Of a stretch of 64,000 bases of DNA, positions 7,699-16,236 are shown one piece after another. Origin of the DNA: Bradyrhizobium erythrophlei (lineage in GTDB: Bacteria > Pseudomonadota > Alphaproteobacteria > Rhizobiales > Xanthobacteraceae). The notes beneath the pieces were generated by a model. The model was not told the origin of the DNA. It made no database searches and saw only the letters and a list, made by a program, of their open reading frames with translations. Numbering within the stretch: position 1 is the first letter of the stretch; each line of letters starts with the position of its first letter. The DNA lies in NCBI RefSeq assembly GCF_900129425.1, contig NZ_LT670817.1, positions 1,240,001-1,304,000 on the forward strand, in the 5' to 3' direction. A program made the position numbers and the translations under genes.

Positions 7699-8136
7699 AT
7701 GCGTCACTTTTGCAGTTTGGTTGCGTACACTTTTTTAACGCTTGCGGCCTGGACAGCTATGGGCAATCCACTGCAAGCAGGTACTGGCACCGTGCGCGTT
7801 CTCTTCGGCACGGCGGGGATTGTCGTGGGCGTTGGCCATGGCAAAGGCACGCTAACATTCCAAGGGAAAACGTATTCGTTTGAGGTTTCCGGTGCGAGCT
7901 TTGGCGCGACGCTGACGCAAACTGCCAGTGAGTTAGAAGGGCGGGCGCTGAACTTAAATACCCCCGAGGATCTCGCCGGCAACTATATCGCGGTCGGAGC
8001 CGGTGGGGCCATTGTGGGAGGAGCAGGCGTCGCGCGGTTGCGTAATGCGAAAGGGGTTATCTTGGTGGTTCGCGGCCCCAAATTGGGTGTGGGGCTCTCG
8101 GTCAATTTGGCTCGTGTCACGATAACAATGATGTGA
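7699..8136 (+). CDS. Exported glycine-rich protein of unknown function
   Basis: 145 aa from ATG 7699; an in-frame TTG at 7663 is the only longer option. A signal peptide covers about residues 1-27 (HFCSLVAYTFLTLAAWTAMG). The mature protein is built of short beta-strand-like repeats: GTVRVLFGTAGIVVGVGHG, KGTLTFQGKTYSFEVSG, GNYIAVGAGGAIVGGAG, GVILVVRGPKLGVGLSVNLA. It is probably periplasmic or outer-membrane associated. I recognise no named family. It lies 38 bp upstream of the atpB pseudogene, where true atpB genes normally follow atpI. Confidence 0.7.
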   Translation: MRHFCSLVAYTFLTLAAWTAMGNPLQAGTGTVRVLFGTAGIVVGVGHGKGTLTFQGKTYSFEVSGASFGATLTQTASELEGRALNLNTPEDLAGNYIAVGAGGAIVGGAGVARLRNAKGVILVVRGPKLGVGLSVNLARVTITMM

Positions 8137-8174
8137 CAGCATTTGCTGTTGTTGCTGGTCCGGAGGACCCATGC

Positions 8175-8928
8175 ATGACACTCGATCCGATCCACCAGTT
8201 CGAAATCAAAAACCTTTTCAAGATCGGCCAGATCGGCGATCAGGCCATCTACTTCACAAATTCCTCAGCCTACATGCTGCTCACGGTAGCGGTGATTTGC
8301 TTACTGACTGTTCGCGGCATGAAAGGCCGACAATTGGTTCCCGGGCGCTACCAGTCGATGGCCGAGTTGAGCTACGTGTTCGTGGCCAATATGATCCGCT
8401 CCACCGCCGGCGAGGATGGCATGAAGTTCTTCGCGCTGGTGTACTCGCTGTTCATGTTCGTTTTGGTCTCGAACCTGATAGGCATCATTCCTTCCACCTT
8501 CACCGTCGCAAGCCACATCATCGTCACGGCCGCGTTCGCGCTGCTCGTGTTCTTCACGGTGCTGGCCTACAGCTTCTACAAAAATGGGCTAAAATTCTTC
8601 AAGATTTTCGTGCCCCGGGCGTTCCGATCTACATCCTGCCGCTGGTTGTCGCGATCGAAATCATCTCCTTCCTGTCGCGGCCGCTCTCGCACAGCGTCCG
8701 TCTGTTCGCCAACATGCTGGCGGGTCATATCACGCTCAAGATATTCGCCGGCTTCGTCGCCCTGCTTGGCACCTCGCTCGGCGCGATTGGTTGGATTGGC
8801 GGCATTGTGCCGCTGGCGCTGACCGTCGCGCTCACCGCGCTCGAACTGCTGGTCGCGTTTCTGCAAGCCTACGTGTTGCGGTCCTGAACTGCATCTACCT
8901 CAACGACGCCCTTCATGCGGGACACTAA
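8175..8928 (+). pseudogene. atpB: F0F1 ATP synthase subunit a, orphan copy with two frameshifts
   Basis: From ATG 8175 (TLDPIHQF) the first frame encodes the N-terminal 150 or so residues, including TNSSAYMLL, RQLVPGRYQS and KNGLKFFKIFVP. A missing base near 8616 moves the reading to the next frame (GVPIYILPLVVAIEIISFLS; SHSVRLFANMLAGH with the essential arginine; LTVALTALELLVAFLQAYV). A second missing base near 8875 is needed to finish with CIYLNDALHAGH and TAA at 8926-8928. Restoring both bases gives 251 aa, the normal alphaproteobacterial length. No atpE, atpF or atpI is adjacent, so this is a stray copy, not the working operon. Confidence 0.85.
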
Positions 8929-9070
8929 GTGGACCCGGAGAGCAAGGGATCGATTCCGCGATTTCTAGCAGCAAATGTCAATCGCTTGCTTGCTTAGGGA
9001 CAGCGAACTCGGACTGGAGTCGCCTCAGCGCGGCGTAAGGCTTCACGCCGAAGTTCCACATGTCCGGCTC

Positions 9071-9170
9071 GGGTCAATTGCGTCACTTTGACCGCGCGCC
9101 GCTCACTTCCGGTCTTCCGCGATTAGCAGACATTCTCGGGGGCATTTGGCAAGTCTCAAAAGTGCCAATG
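9071..9170 (+). repeat. Dispersed ~105-bp repeat copy
   Basis: GGGTCAATTGCGTCACTTTG ... CTCACTTCCGGTCTTCCGCG ... GGCAAGTCTCAAAAGTGCCA. The rest of the 8929-9321 gap shows no gene or clear signal. Confidence 0.8.
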
Positions 9171-9321
9171 GGAGAAGTTCCGGGTTAGCGGATAAGGCTG
9201 CCAGCCTGAGGCGACCGTGCCTGTAACTTCTTTCCGCCAGCAGGCCAACGTTGATCTACGTCAACGCTGCCACGGGAATTCCGTGACGCATCTCTTATGA
9301 GACATGTTGTGGGAGGCGCGC

Positions 9322-9648
9322 ATGCCAGACGAGGCCACAAGTGCAATCGAAGCCGGAATACGGTCCGCGTTCACTGCATACTCCAGAGACGATGACCCCG
9401 ACTGGAGGAGCGCTACTTGGGTCAAGCCCGAAGAATGCTCCCATTTGGCGATGAGCATTCTAAAGGAATTGGCTGCTAGGGGCTTTGAGATCGTCAGAAG
9501 GCGTAAGGCGGCCTTACTGCGCGAATATGATCGTGGTGGCGATGACAATCGGAGCCATTCCCCACGCATAAGAATGCTTCCGGCAGGAGGTAAGGATGCG
9601 GATCGCAGTCTTTGGAGCAAAGAATTACGAACGCAGATTGCTCGATGA
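9322..9648 (+). CDS. Hypothetical protein
   Basis: 108 aa from ATG 9322, preceded by GGGAGGCGCGC. The first 60 residues (AIEAGIRSAFTAYSRDDDPD, WVKPEECSHLAMSILKELAA, RGFEIVRR) look like a real, mainly helical small domain. The last 35 are basic and low in character and overlap the start of the D-lactate dehydrogenase gene by 53 bp in another frame. That overlap suggests the original stop was lost and the frame now reads on. Function unknown. Confidence 0.55.
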   Translation: MPDEATSAIEAGIRSAFTAYSRDDDPDWRSATWVKPEECSHLAMSILKELAARGFEIVRRRKAALLREYDRGGDDNRSHSPRIRMLPAGGKDADRSLWSKELRTQIAR

Positions 9649-10588
9649 GCTTAATCCTCGTCATAAGCATGAGATCGTCTATTTTGAGCCGCTGCTTGGT
9701 CCCGACACAGCAGTATTGGCAGCAGGATCTCCGGCGGTCGCCGTCTTCGTGAATGACCAAGTCGATGCCGACGTCATCAAGCAGCTCGCTGCTGGTGGCA
9801 CCAAGCTAGTGACGACCCGCTCGACCGGCTACAATCAGATAGACCTCGCGGCCGCAAAGAAGAGTGGCATCAAGGTTACGCGAGTTACCAATTATTCTCC
9901 CAATTCGGTGGCCGAGCATGCGGTGGCGCTCCTTCTCGCGCTCAACCGCAAAATTCCCCGGGCCTATAACCGGACGCGCGACGGCAATTTCGAGCTCGAC
10001 GGCCTCATGGGTTTCGACCTCGTCAACCGGACAGTGGCTGTGCTTGGAACTGGGAAGATCGGCACCATCTTTGGTCGGATCATGAATGGGTTCGGTTGCA
10101 AGGTGCTGGGCTATGATGCCCACCGCTCGCCTGAATTCGAGAAGATTGGCCGCTATGCCGGGGTGGAGGAAATTCAGGCGGATGCGGACGTCATCTCCCT
10201 CCATGTTCCGCTCACTTCGCAAACTAAGCATGTCGTCAATGCCAGGACGATAGCCAAGGTGAAGAAAGGCGCACTCCTGATCAACACAAGTCGCGGCGGT
10301 CTGGTCGATACCGAAGCGGCGATTGAGGGACTCAAATCCGGTCAGCTCGGCGGGATGGCGATCGACGTTTACGAAAACGAAGCCAGTCTTTTCTTCCAGG
10401 ATTTGTCGGGCTCCATCATCGAGGATGATGTGATCCAGCGCCTCGTTTCCTTCCCGAACGTAATCCTCACGGCCCATCAGGCCTTCTTTACGCGCGAAGC
10501 GCTGGAAGAGATCATGAACACGACGCTTGCCAACGTCTCGGATTTTGCCGCTGGCCTGCCGCTCAAGAACGAAGTCAAGGAGCCGTGA
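9596..10588 (+). CDS. ldhA: D-lactate dehydrogenase (D-2-hydroxyacid dehydrogenase family)
   Basis: 330 aa, the standard length. NAD(H)-dependent reduction of pyruvate to D-lactate. The NAD-binding Rossmann motif is VLGTGKIGTIFG (149-160). The catalytic triad is visible as Arg233 (NTSRGG), the Glu in DVYENE (257-262) and His294 (TAHQAF). The fermentative LdhA signature TRSTGYNQIDL is at 74-84. CAGGAGGTAAGG precedes ATG 9596. Most likely cytoplasmic and used under low oxygen. Related 2-hydroxyacid dehydrogenases are the alternative, but the N-terminal VFGAKNYE favours LdhA. Confidence 0.88.
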   Translation: MRIAVFGAKNYERRLLDELNPRHKHEIVYFEPLLGPDTAVLAAGSPAVAVFVNDQVDADVIKQLAAGGTKLVTTRSTGYNQIDLAAAKKSGIKVTRVTNYSPNSVAEHAVALLLALNRKIPRAYNRTRDGNFELDGLMGFDLVNRTVAVLGTGKIGTIFGRIMNGFGCKVLGYDAHRSPEFEKIGRYAGVEEIQADADVISLHVPLTSQTKHVVNARTIAKVKKGALLINTSRGGLVDTEAAIEGLKSGQLGGMAIDVYENEASLFFQDLSGSIIEDDVIQRLVSFPNVILTAHQAFFTREALEEIMNTTLANVSDFAAGLPLKNEVKEP

Positions 10589-10683
10589 CCGTGAAAGCAT
10601 TCCTCGTGATCGCGTCCGAAAAGCCGCGACCGCCACTGAAAGGATTTCCACGCGTCGCGGAAGGCTGCACGGTATGACCGCTT

Positions 10684-10787
10684 TGGGTCCAAAAACGGAA
10701 GCGACCCTGCTTCCTCGGCAAGTCCGTTCTAACCTCAGAAGCAGACGTCGTCAGGACCACCCGGGCACGTCCGAAAAGTGCCATGAC
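10684..10787 (+). repeat. Dispersed ~105-bp repeat, last copy
   Basis: GGGTCCAAAAACGGAAGCGA ... CTCGGCAAGTCCGTTCTAAC ... ACGTCCGAAAAGTGCCATGA, nearly identical to the copy at 7483. I saw no copy further right in the window. The remaining 10788-11002 stretch is the leader of the catalase gene, without a recognisable site. Confidence 0.85.
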
Positions 10788-11002
10788 CGGAAACGCTCAG
10801 CATGAGCGGAAAAGAAAGGGCACAACGATAATAAAAATTTACGTGTGGCGCCCTTGTGTTGGTGAGATACAATTCTCACTGACTGCAACGCCAGCAGGGC
10901 GTCGAACGATGACGCGTTGACGTCTGCCGGGCATAGCCGGTCTGGGCAGACCGGCATCGCGGAGCCAGTAGGACACCGACGGTCAGCGAGGCCGCGTTGA
11001 AT

Positions 11003-12127
11003 ATGAATCCATCCTGGTTTGGAGCGGGTCCGGCAAGTACGGGTCCGGTAAGTCGTGCGGGAGTGCTCGTCCGACTGGGCGCGATCGGTGCGGTGATGCT
11101 GAGCGTGGCCGGGGCGTTCGCCTACACGGGCGGCTGGCTCTCGCCAGCACGACTGACCCAGGACCGGATGATGGCGGCTTTCCAGGATGTCGACGGCATT
11201 CACGCCGGCTTCCGCCGCAACCATGCCAAGGGAATGTGCGTCACCGGCTGGTTCGAAAGCAGCGGGCAGGCAGCGGCACTGTCGAAAGCCGCTGTCTTCA
11301 GGCCCGGCCGCGTCCCGGTGGTCGGACGCTTCGCGCTCGCCGGCGGCATGCCCTTTCAGACGGATGCGCCTGCGACGGTGCGCAGCATGGCGCTGCGCTT
11401 CCTGCTACCCGGCGGCGAGGAGTGGCGCACCGGCATGAACAACATCCCGGTTTTCCCCGTGAACTCGGCGCGTGGCTTTTACGAACAATTGCTTGCCTCC
11501 AGCCCCGATCCAGCCACCGGAAAGCCCGACCCGGAGAAAATGAAGGCGTTTTTCGCCGCCCATCCGGAGGCGGAACAGGCGCTGGCGCTCATCAAGAAAC
11601 GCCAGATCACCTCCGGTTTTGCAAACTCCACCTTCAACGGCCTCAACGCCTTCCGCTTCGTCGACGCCGCCGGCGCCCCCACTTCCGTTCGTTGGTCCAT
11701 GGTGCCGGTGCAACCCTCCGCGGCTGAAAGCGCCGAGCGGTCAGCGGCAGAGGACAAGAACTACCTGTTCGATGCCCTGATCGCCCGGATCGCGCAGCAT
11801 CCACAGCAATGGCGGCTGATGGTGACGATCGGCGAGGCCGATGACCCGACCAACGATGCGACGCTGCCTTGGCCCGCCAACCGCCGGCAGATCGACGCCG
11901 GCATGGTAACAATCGATCATGCATCGAGCGAGGACGGTGGGCGCTGCACCGCCGTCAACTACGATCCTCTGGTGCTGCCGTCCGGCATCGAGCCATCCGA
12001 CGACCCGTTGCTGAGCGCCCGCTCGGCGGCCTACGCGCGCTCCTTCACGCTGCGTGCCGGAGAGGAGGGTGAGAAGCCGCCCAGCGCGGTCACACCGCAG
12101 GAAGTGGAAGCTGGAGGCAACTCATGA
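11003..12127 (+). CDS. Catalase-related peroxidase (SrpA type)
   Basis: 374 aa from ATG 11003 (a TTG two codons earlier is also possible). A membrane anchor or uncleaved signal lies at about 22-46, so the haem domain is probably periplasmic. The family motif with the distal haem histidine is FRRNHAKGMCVTGWF (His74). SrpA-like proteins are short (about 330-380 aa) versions of the clade-type catalase fold and act as organic peroxide or H2O2 peroxidases. The gene overlaps the cytochrome b561 gene by ATGA, so they are translationally coupled and may form a periplasmic peroxidase with its own membrane electron donor (inference). Confidence 0.87.
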   Translation: MNPSWFGAGPASTGPVSRAGVLVRLGAIGAVMLSVAGAFAYTGGWLSPARLTQDRMMAAFQDVDGIHAGFRRNHAKGMCVTGWFESSGQAAALSKAAVFRPGRVPVVGRFALAGGMPFQTDAPATVRSMALRFLLPGGEEWRTGMNNIPVFPVNSARGFYEQLLASSPDPATGKPDPEKMKAFFAAHPEAEQALALIKKRQITSGFANSTFNGLNAFRFVDAAGAPTSVRWSMVPVQPSAAESAERSAAEDKNYLFDALIARIAQHPQQWRLMVTIGEADDPTNDATLPWPANRRQIDAGMVTIDHASSEDGGRCTAVNYDPLVLPSGIEPSDDPLLSARSAAYARSFTLRAGEEGEKPPSAVTPQEVEAGGNS

Positions 12128-12657
12128 CCACCCAGGCACGCTTCCCGGCTGCGTCCCGGCTTCTGCACTGGCTGATGGCGCCCATGATTGTGGCGATGCT
12201 GTTCATCGGCGTGGGCATGGCGGCTACGGTCTCCACGCGCTACGAACTGCTGGTCTCGATCCACCGGCCGCTCGGAATAACCATCTTTGTGTTGTGTGTG
12301 ATTCGTATCGTGAACCGGTTCATCAATCCGCCGCCGGCGTTGCCTGATACGCTTCCATCGCTGCAGCGCTTCGCCGCCAAGGCATCGTACATCGTACTGT
12401 ATGCGCTCATGTTCATCATGCCGCTGGTCGGCTGGGGCATGCTGTCGGCGGCGCGCTATCCGATCGTGCTCTATGGGCCGCTGCGGTTGCCACCGATCCT
12501 GCCGCATGATTTGACGCTCTATGCGTGGCTCCGCGTCCTCCATACCGATCTCGCCTACCTGTTCTTCGCGGCCTTCCTCGTGCACTTCGGTGCAGCGCTT
12601 TTCCACGGCCTGATCCGGCGCGATGGCGTGCTCGAGAGCATGGCGTCGTGGCGGTAA
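12124..12657 (+). CDS. Cytochrome b561 family protein
   Basis: 177 aa with four membrane helices. Candidate haem b ligands are His15 (SRLLHWLMA), His47 (IHRPLG), His140 (LHTDLAY) and His154 (VHFGAALFHG), as in the bacterial b561 family. It transfers electrons between the quinone pool and a periplasmic or membrane partner. Start ATG 12124 overlaps the stop of the peroxidase gene, so that protein is the obvious candidate partner. Confidence 0.9.
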   Translation: MTTQARFPAASRLLHWLMAPMIVAMLFIGVGMAATVSTRYELLVSIHRPLGITIFVLCVIRIVNRFINPPPALPDTLPSLQRFAAKASYIVLYALMFIMPLVGWGMLSAARYPIVLYGPLRLPPILPHDLTLYAWLRVLHTDLAYLFFAAFLVHFGAALFHGLIRRDGVLESMASWR

Positions 12658-12686
12658 GCCGTTTGTAAGCGCGAGCCGGTTGTCGG

Positions 12687-12730
12687 TTGTTCAAACTTGA
12701 TCTCGATCTCTGACGGCAAAGTTTGAACAA
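12687..12730. other. 12-bp perfect inverted repeat
   Basis: TTGTTCAAACTT (12687-12698) and AAGTTTGAACAA (12719-12730) form a perfect 12-bp stem with a 20-base loop, 30 bp after the cytochrome gene. It could terminate that transcript, but there is no U-tract; it may instead belong to the repeat-rich segment that follows. Confidence 0.5.
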
Positions 12731-12769
12731 ACCGGTTGCGGGACACACGCCTGGTTTCGTTGTGCAGCT

Positions 12770-13275
12770 TGCCCGACAGGCAAATCACGCGTGCTGCCGA
12801 ACTGGGGCGTGTCCAGCCCCTTTTGAAAAAATATTCTGATTTTCCGAACACCCAAATCACTTCTATATTCACCGCCATCCAGTCCCACTCAGAGGGGCGT
12901 TGCGCAACGTCACCAGCGCGGGACGGGATGCGGTGGACGCGGATGGTGCTCCTGACGAGGGTGCTTGAGGCGGACGGCGAAGACGTGTGGTCCTGACACC
13001 CCGACGCTGGTGTCAAGCCGGTGGAGGCAACTCCGCCGGCGACGGTGGCAAGAAAGCCGATCACCGGGGAGAGCACGGTATAAGCCGTAAACCATTGCGC
13101 GGGGAATGCCGGGTGATTCCGGTGACTCGCTGTGAATACTCGTGTGCATACTTACTACCCATAGCGCACACGAGGCTGCGGGTGCATCGGGCATCCGGCA
13201 TTCCCTGCGCCCTCTGATTGGAGAGGGCGGAACGAGCAGGCCAAACCTCGCGCAAATATGCGGCGAGATCGCGAA
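12770..13275 (+). repeat. Long dispersed repeat, copy A
   Basis: About 500 bp that recurs in inverted orientation at 29860-30440. Shared blocks in order: GCCCGACAGGCAAATCA, CCAGCCCCTTTTGAAAAAAT, CAGAGGGGCGTTGCGCAACG, GGGATGCGGTGGACGC, GGCGAAGACGTGTGGTCCTG, CACCGGGGAGAGCACGGTAT, AAGCCGTAAACCATTGCG, GAATACTCGTGTGCATACTT, GAGGCTGCGGGTGCATCGGG. Copy A lacks a segment of copy B after GGACGC. I recognise this as an interspersed repeat of Bradyrhizobium and relatives. Frames inside it (e.g. 12555-13076 and 12910-13194 on the minus strand) are probably not genes. Confidence 0.85.
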
Positions 13276-13336
13276 GCTGTGTTTACAAACGGCGGCTGCT
13301 ATTTGAAATCAAGATTGGTGTGCACACAAAACACAC

Positions 13337-13431
13337 TCGTCATGCCCGGACTTGATCCGGGCATCCATCCATCTTCGCAAGAAGTTTTTTTTGAAGAAGA
13401 TTGATTGCCGGGTCAAGCCCGGCAATGACGA
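13337..13431. repeat. REP-like palindrome pair
   Basis: CGTCATGCCCGGACTTGATC CGGGCATCC is followed by its inverted partner ATTGCCGGGTCAAGCCCGGC AATGACG. Typical alphaproteobacterial REP units in head-to-head arrangement. A further palindrome (GTGGGCACGGCGCAAATGCG) lies at 13531-13567 before the prs stop. No gene is visible in 12658-13575. Confidence 0.75.
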
Positions 13432-13575
13432 CTTGTCGACATTCGCGCCGACCCATGGCTTGCTATGACGTGTATCGAATCCGTAAGGCAGGCAAAGCGC
13501 AACTTGCCCATCGTCGTCGTTCGCCAACGTTGTGGGCACGGCGCAAATGCGCCTTTGCTCACCCTGCAGGGCACT

Positions 13576-14529
13576 CTAATCGAACAGGCTCGATACCGAC
13601 TCTTCCGACGCGGTGCGGCCGATGGCTTCCCCGATCAGCGCGGCGATCGACAGTGTGCGGATATTGGGCGCGCTGCGGACCGCTTCGGTCGGCTGGATCG
13701 AGTCGGTGATGACAAGCTCCTTCAGCCGCGAGCCGGTGATGCGGGCGGCGGCGCCGCCGGACAGCACGCCGTGGCTGATATAGGCGTAGACGTCCTTGGC
13801 GCCGTTGGCGAGCAGCGCGTCGGCGGCGTTCACCAGGGTGCCGCCGGAATCGACGATATCGTCGACCAGGATGCAGGTATAGCCGGCGCAATCGCCGATC
13901 ACGTTCATGACTTCGGATTCGCCGGCGCGTTCGCGGCGCTTGTCGATGATGGCGAGCGGAGTGTTGATGCGCTTGGCAAGGCCGCGCGCGCGCACCACGC
14001 CGCCGACGTCAGGCGACACCACCAAGACATTGGTGAGGTCGAAGCGCTCCTTGATGTCGCGCACCATCACCGGCGAGGCGAAGAGATTATCGGTCGGGAT
14101 GTCGAAGAAGCCCTGGATCTGGAGGGCATGCAGGTCGAGCGTCATCACGCGGTCGACGCCGGCCCGGGTGATCAGGTTCGCCACCAGCTTGGCCGAAATC
14201 GGCGTCCGGGAGCCGGATTTGCGATCCTGCCTGGCATAGCCGAAATAGGGGATCACCGCCGTGATGCGGCGCGCCGACGACCGGCGCAGCGCATCGGTGA
14301 TGATCAGGAGTTCCATCAGATGGTCGTTGGCCGGAAACGACGTCGACTGGATGATGAAGGCGTCGGAGCCGCGGACGTTTTCCTGGATTTCGACGAAGAT
14401 CTCCATGTCGGCGAAACGCCGGACCACGGCCTTGGTCAGCGGCACATGCAGCCAGTCGGAGATTTCCTGCGCCAAGGCCGGGTTGGAATTGCCGGCGACC
14501 AGCTTGATGGAGCCGTTCTTGGCCGACAT
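13576..14529 (-). CDS. prs: Ribose-phosphate pyrophosphokinase
   Basis: 317 aa from ATG 14529, preceded by GGGGAGAAGCCACG. It makes PRPP from ribose 5-phosphate and ATP for purine, pyrimidine, histidine and NAD synthesis in the cytoplasm. Class I signatures: ATP-binding flexible loop YFGYARQDRK (95-104), the DLHALQIQGFF divalent-cation segment (132-142) and the PRPP loop VDDIVDSGGT (222-231). It is a stand-alone gene ahead of a repeat-rich gap. An upstream in-frame ATG at 14571 has no comparable binding site. Confidence 0.97.
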   Translation of the reverse strand: MSAKNGSIKLVAGNSNPALAQEISDWLHVPLTKAVVRRFADMEIFVEIQENVRGSDAFIIQSTSFPANDHLMELLIITDALRRSSARRITAVIPYFGYARQDRKSGSRTPISAKLVANLITRAGVDRVMTLDLHALQIQGFFDIPTDNLFASPVMVRDIKERFDLTNVLVVSPDVGGVVRARGLAKRINTPLAIIDKRRERAGESEVMNVIGDCAGYTCILVDDIVDSGGTLVNAADALLANGAKDVYAYISHGVLSGGAAARITGSRLKELVITDSIQPTEAVRSAPNIRTLSIAALIGEAIGRTASEESVSSLFD

Positions 14530-14694
14530 CGTGGCTTCTCCCCGCGCCTTGCTGGAGACAATATTCAGCATATCGGGATACCCACAGAACCGGCGCGCGT
14601 TTCGACGAGCGAGGTGATATCAAGGAGGTGGCTCGGCTGGCAACCCGTCGGGTCAGGTTTTCCTGCGCAAAAACGGTAACGGGAGACTATTTCC

Positions 14695-15336
14695 TTAACG
14701 GGAGCTGTAGGCCAGGGCGCCGGATACATCCGAGGCGGGCGATATTCCTTCCGCGCTTGCCACCGCCGGGCCGCTTCGGCCCGGTTCGGAGGCCGGCGGC
14801 GGCTCATCCGCCGGTGCGGTTCCGTTGACCATGGCGGCGAGCCCGCTGAAGCCGGCCTGCGCGATCCGCCGCAGCACCAGATCGTCGGCCGCGGTCCAGG
14901 GGTCACGCCCGGCGTTGCCGGCCGGTTCCTCGCCGCTCAGCCGCAGCGCCCGCTGCTGGTTGCCGTCATAGACGTCCCAGACCCATGCGATCGAGGTGCG
15001 GCCGCCATGGCTGACCTGGGCGGCGAGATAGCTGCGTACGCGGAAGGAGGCCGTGCCGTCGCGGGATACGATCGAGAGGTTGCGCAGCTTCGATTCGCTG
15101 TCGAGGATGCCGACCATCCGGTCGAAGATCTGTGGCGGCGGGCCGTCGATCGACTCGAAGGCGACGGTGGGGCCGCTTCCGCCGCCGGCCATCGCGTAAG
15201 AGCCGCCCGCGGCGGCGCCGCCGGCGCAGCCGCCAAGCCCGCACGCCATCGCCAGCAGAATAGCGGCGACCGCGGCGCGCGGCGCAGTCCGCCCGGCCAT
15301 GGCGGCCCGAAACAGTGTGGTGATGGTGTCCCTCAT
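14695..15336 (-). CDS. Lipoprotein of unknown function
   Basis: 213 aa. The N-terminus has a basic region, a hydrophobic stretch (AAVAAILLAMACGLGG) and a lipobox ending in Cys37 (GLGGC), so it should be lipidated by Lgt, encoded nearby. A Gly/Ala-rich linker leads to a compact domain at about 55-170 (PPPQIFDRMVGILDSESKLR; SFRVRSYLAAQVSHGG; IAWVWDVYDGNQQRALRL; WTAADDLVLRRIAQAGFSGL), then a Pro/Ser-rich tail. The domain looks like the conserved lipoproteins found beside prs/pgeF in Bradyrhizobium. Role unknown. ATG 15300 is an alternative start. Confidence 0.8.
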   Translation of the reverse strand: MRDTITTLFRAAMAGRTAPRAAVAAILLAMACGLGGCAGGAAAGGSYAMAGGGSGPTVAFESIDGPPPQIFDRMVGILDSESKLRNLSIVSRDGTASFRVRSYLAAQVSHGGRTSIAWVWDVYDGNQQRALRLSGEEPAGNAGRDPWTAADDLVLRRIAQAGFSGLAAMVNGTAPADEPPPASEPGRSGPAVASAEGISPASDVSGALAYSSR

Positions 15337-15468
15337 CGCGCCCCGAGCGATATCGTTAAAACACGTTAAGGTCTAGGGCAGGAATCCCACAATGCCATGA
15401 TGAGGGTTCACGCGGATGCCGAAGCGCACCGACAATTTTCGTTTAAGTTGAAGCACTTCCGCGCGAAG

Positions 15469-16236
15469 CTAAGCTTCGAGAGCAATCGCATGCACATGCC
15501 GGCCATAATCCGGCTCGTTGCGATGCACCGAGCGGCGGTAGCTGTAGAAGCGCTGGTCGGAATAGGTGTCGACGCCGACATCGTCGATGACAAGGATGCC
15601 GGCGTTTTCGAGCCGCATCCGGATCAAGCCGGCCAGATCGAACATCGCGTGGCCCTCGCGCGCGGCGGGAATGAAGAACAGCGCATTCTCCGCGTCGGCC
15701 TCGATGAACCGCTCGACGAATTCGCCGCCGACTTCGTAAGAGTGCTGGCGGATCAGGGGGCCGATGGCGGCGACGATGCCGCCGCGTCCGGCGCCGAGTT
15801 TTTCCATGGCCTCGACGGTGGATTCCACGATGCCGGTCAGGGCGCCCTTCCACCCCGCATGCGCGGCGCCGATCACGCGCGCGTTCGGATCGGCCAGCAA
15901 GATCGGTCCGCAATCGGCCGTGGTGACGCCGATGGCGAGACCTTCGGTGCGCGTGACGATGGCGTCGGCGCGGGGCCGCGACGCGCCTTGCCAGGGTCCG
16001 GTGGCGACCACGACGTCAGGCGAATGGGTCTGATGCACGCTGAGAAAATGTTCCGGCATGACGCCCATCTGCCCCGCCATCCGGCGGCGGTTTTCCCTGA
16101 CATCGGCGGGATCGTCGTTCGAGCCGATACCGCCATTGAGGCTTTCATAGACGCCGCCGGACACGCCGCCCTCGCGGGTGAAGAAGGCGTGGCGCAGGCC
16201 GGGAATGGCCGAGAGCAGCGGGGAGCCGAGCCTCAT
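15469..16236 (-). CDS. pgeF: Peptidoglycan editing factor PgeF (YfiH/LACC1 family)
   Basis: 255 aa, normal length. Metal-binding residues of the family are present: His71 (VHQTHSPD), Cys109 (TTADCGPI) and His126 (AAHAGWKG). Family members act on purine nucleosides; in E. coli the protein removes mis-incorporated residues from UDP-MurNAc peptides, hence the name. It overlaps the stop of the upstream midA gene by 4 bp and is the last gene of a tight minus-strand cluster with lgt. Confidence 0.92.
   Translation of the reverse strand: MRLGSPLLSAIPGLRHAFFTREGGVSGGVYESLNGGIGSNDDPADVRENRRRMAGQMGVMPEHFLSVHQTHSPDVVVATGPWQGASRPRADAIVTRTEGLAIGVTTADCGPILLADPNARVIGAAHAGWKGALTGIVESTVEAMEKLGAGRGGIVAAIGPLIRQHSYEVGGEFVERFIEADAENALFFIPAAREGHAMFDLAGLIRMRLENAGILVIDDVGVDTYSDQRFYSYRRSVHRNEPDYGRHVHAIALEA

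Noticed and set aside
12555..13194. Minus-strand frames of 94-173 codons in long repeat copy A
   Set aside because: They lie in a dispersed repeat, and the corresponding frames in copy B are interrupted; no family pattern.
13337..13431. Possible CRISPR array because of repeated GC-rich units
   Set aside because: Units are inverted palindromes without regular spacers or cas genes; they are REP elements. No CRISPR array is seen anywhere in the window.
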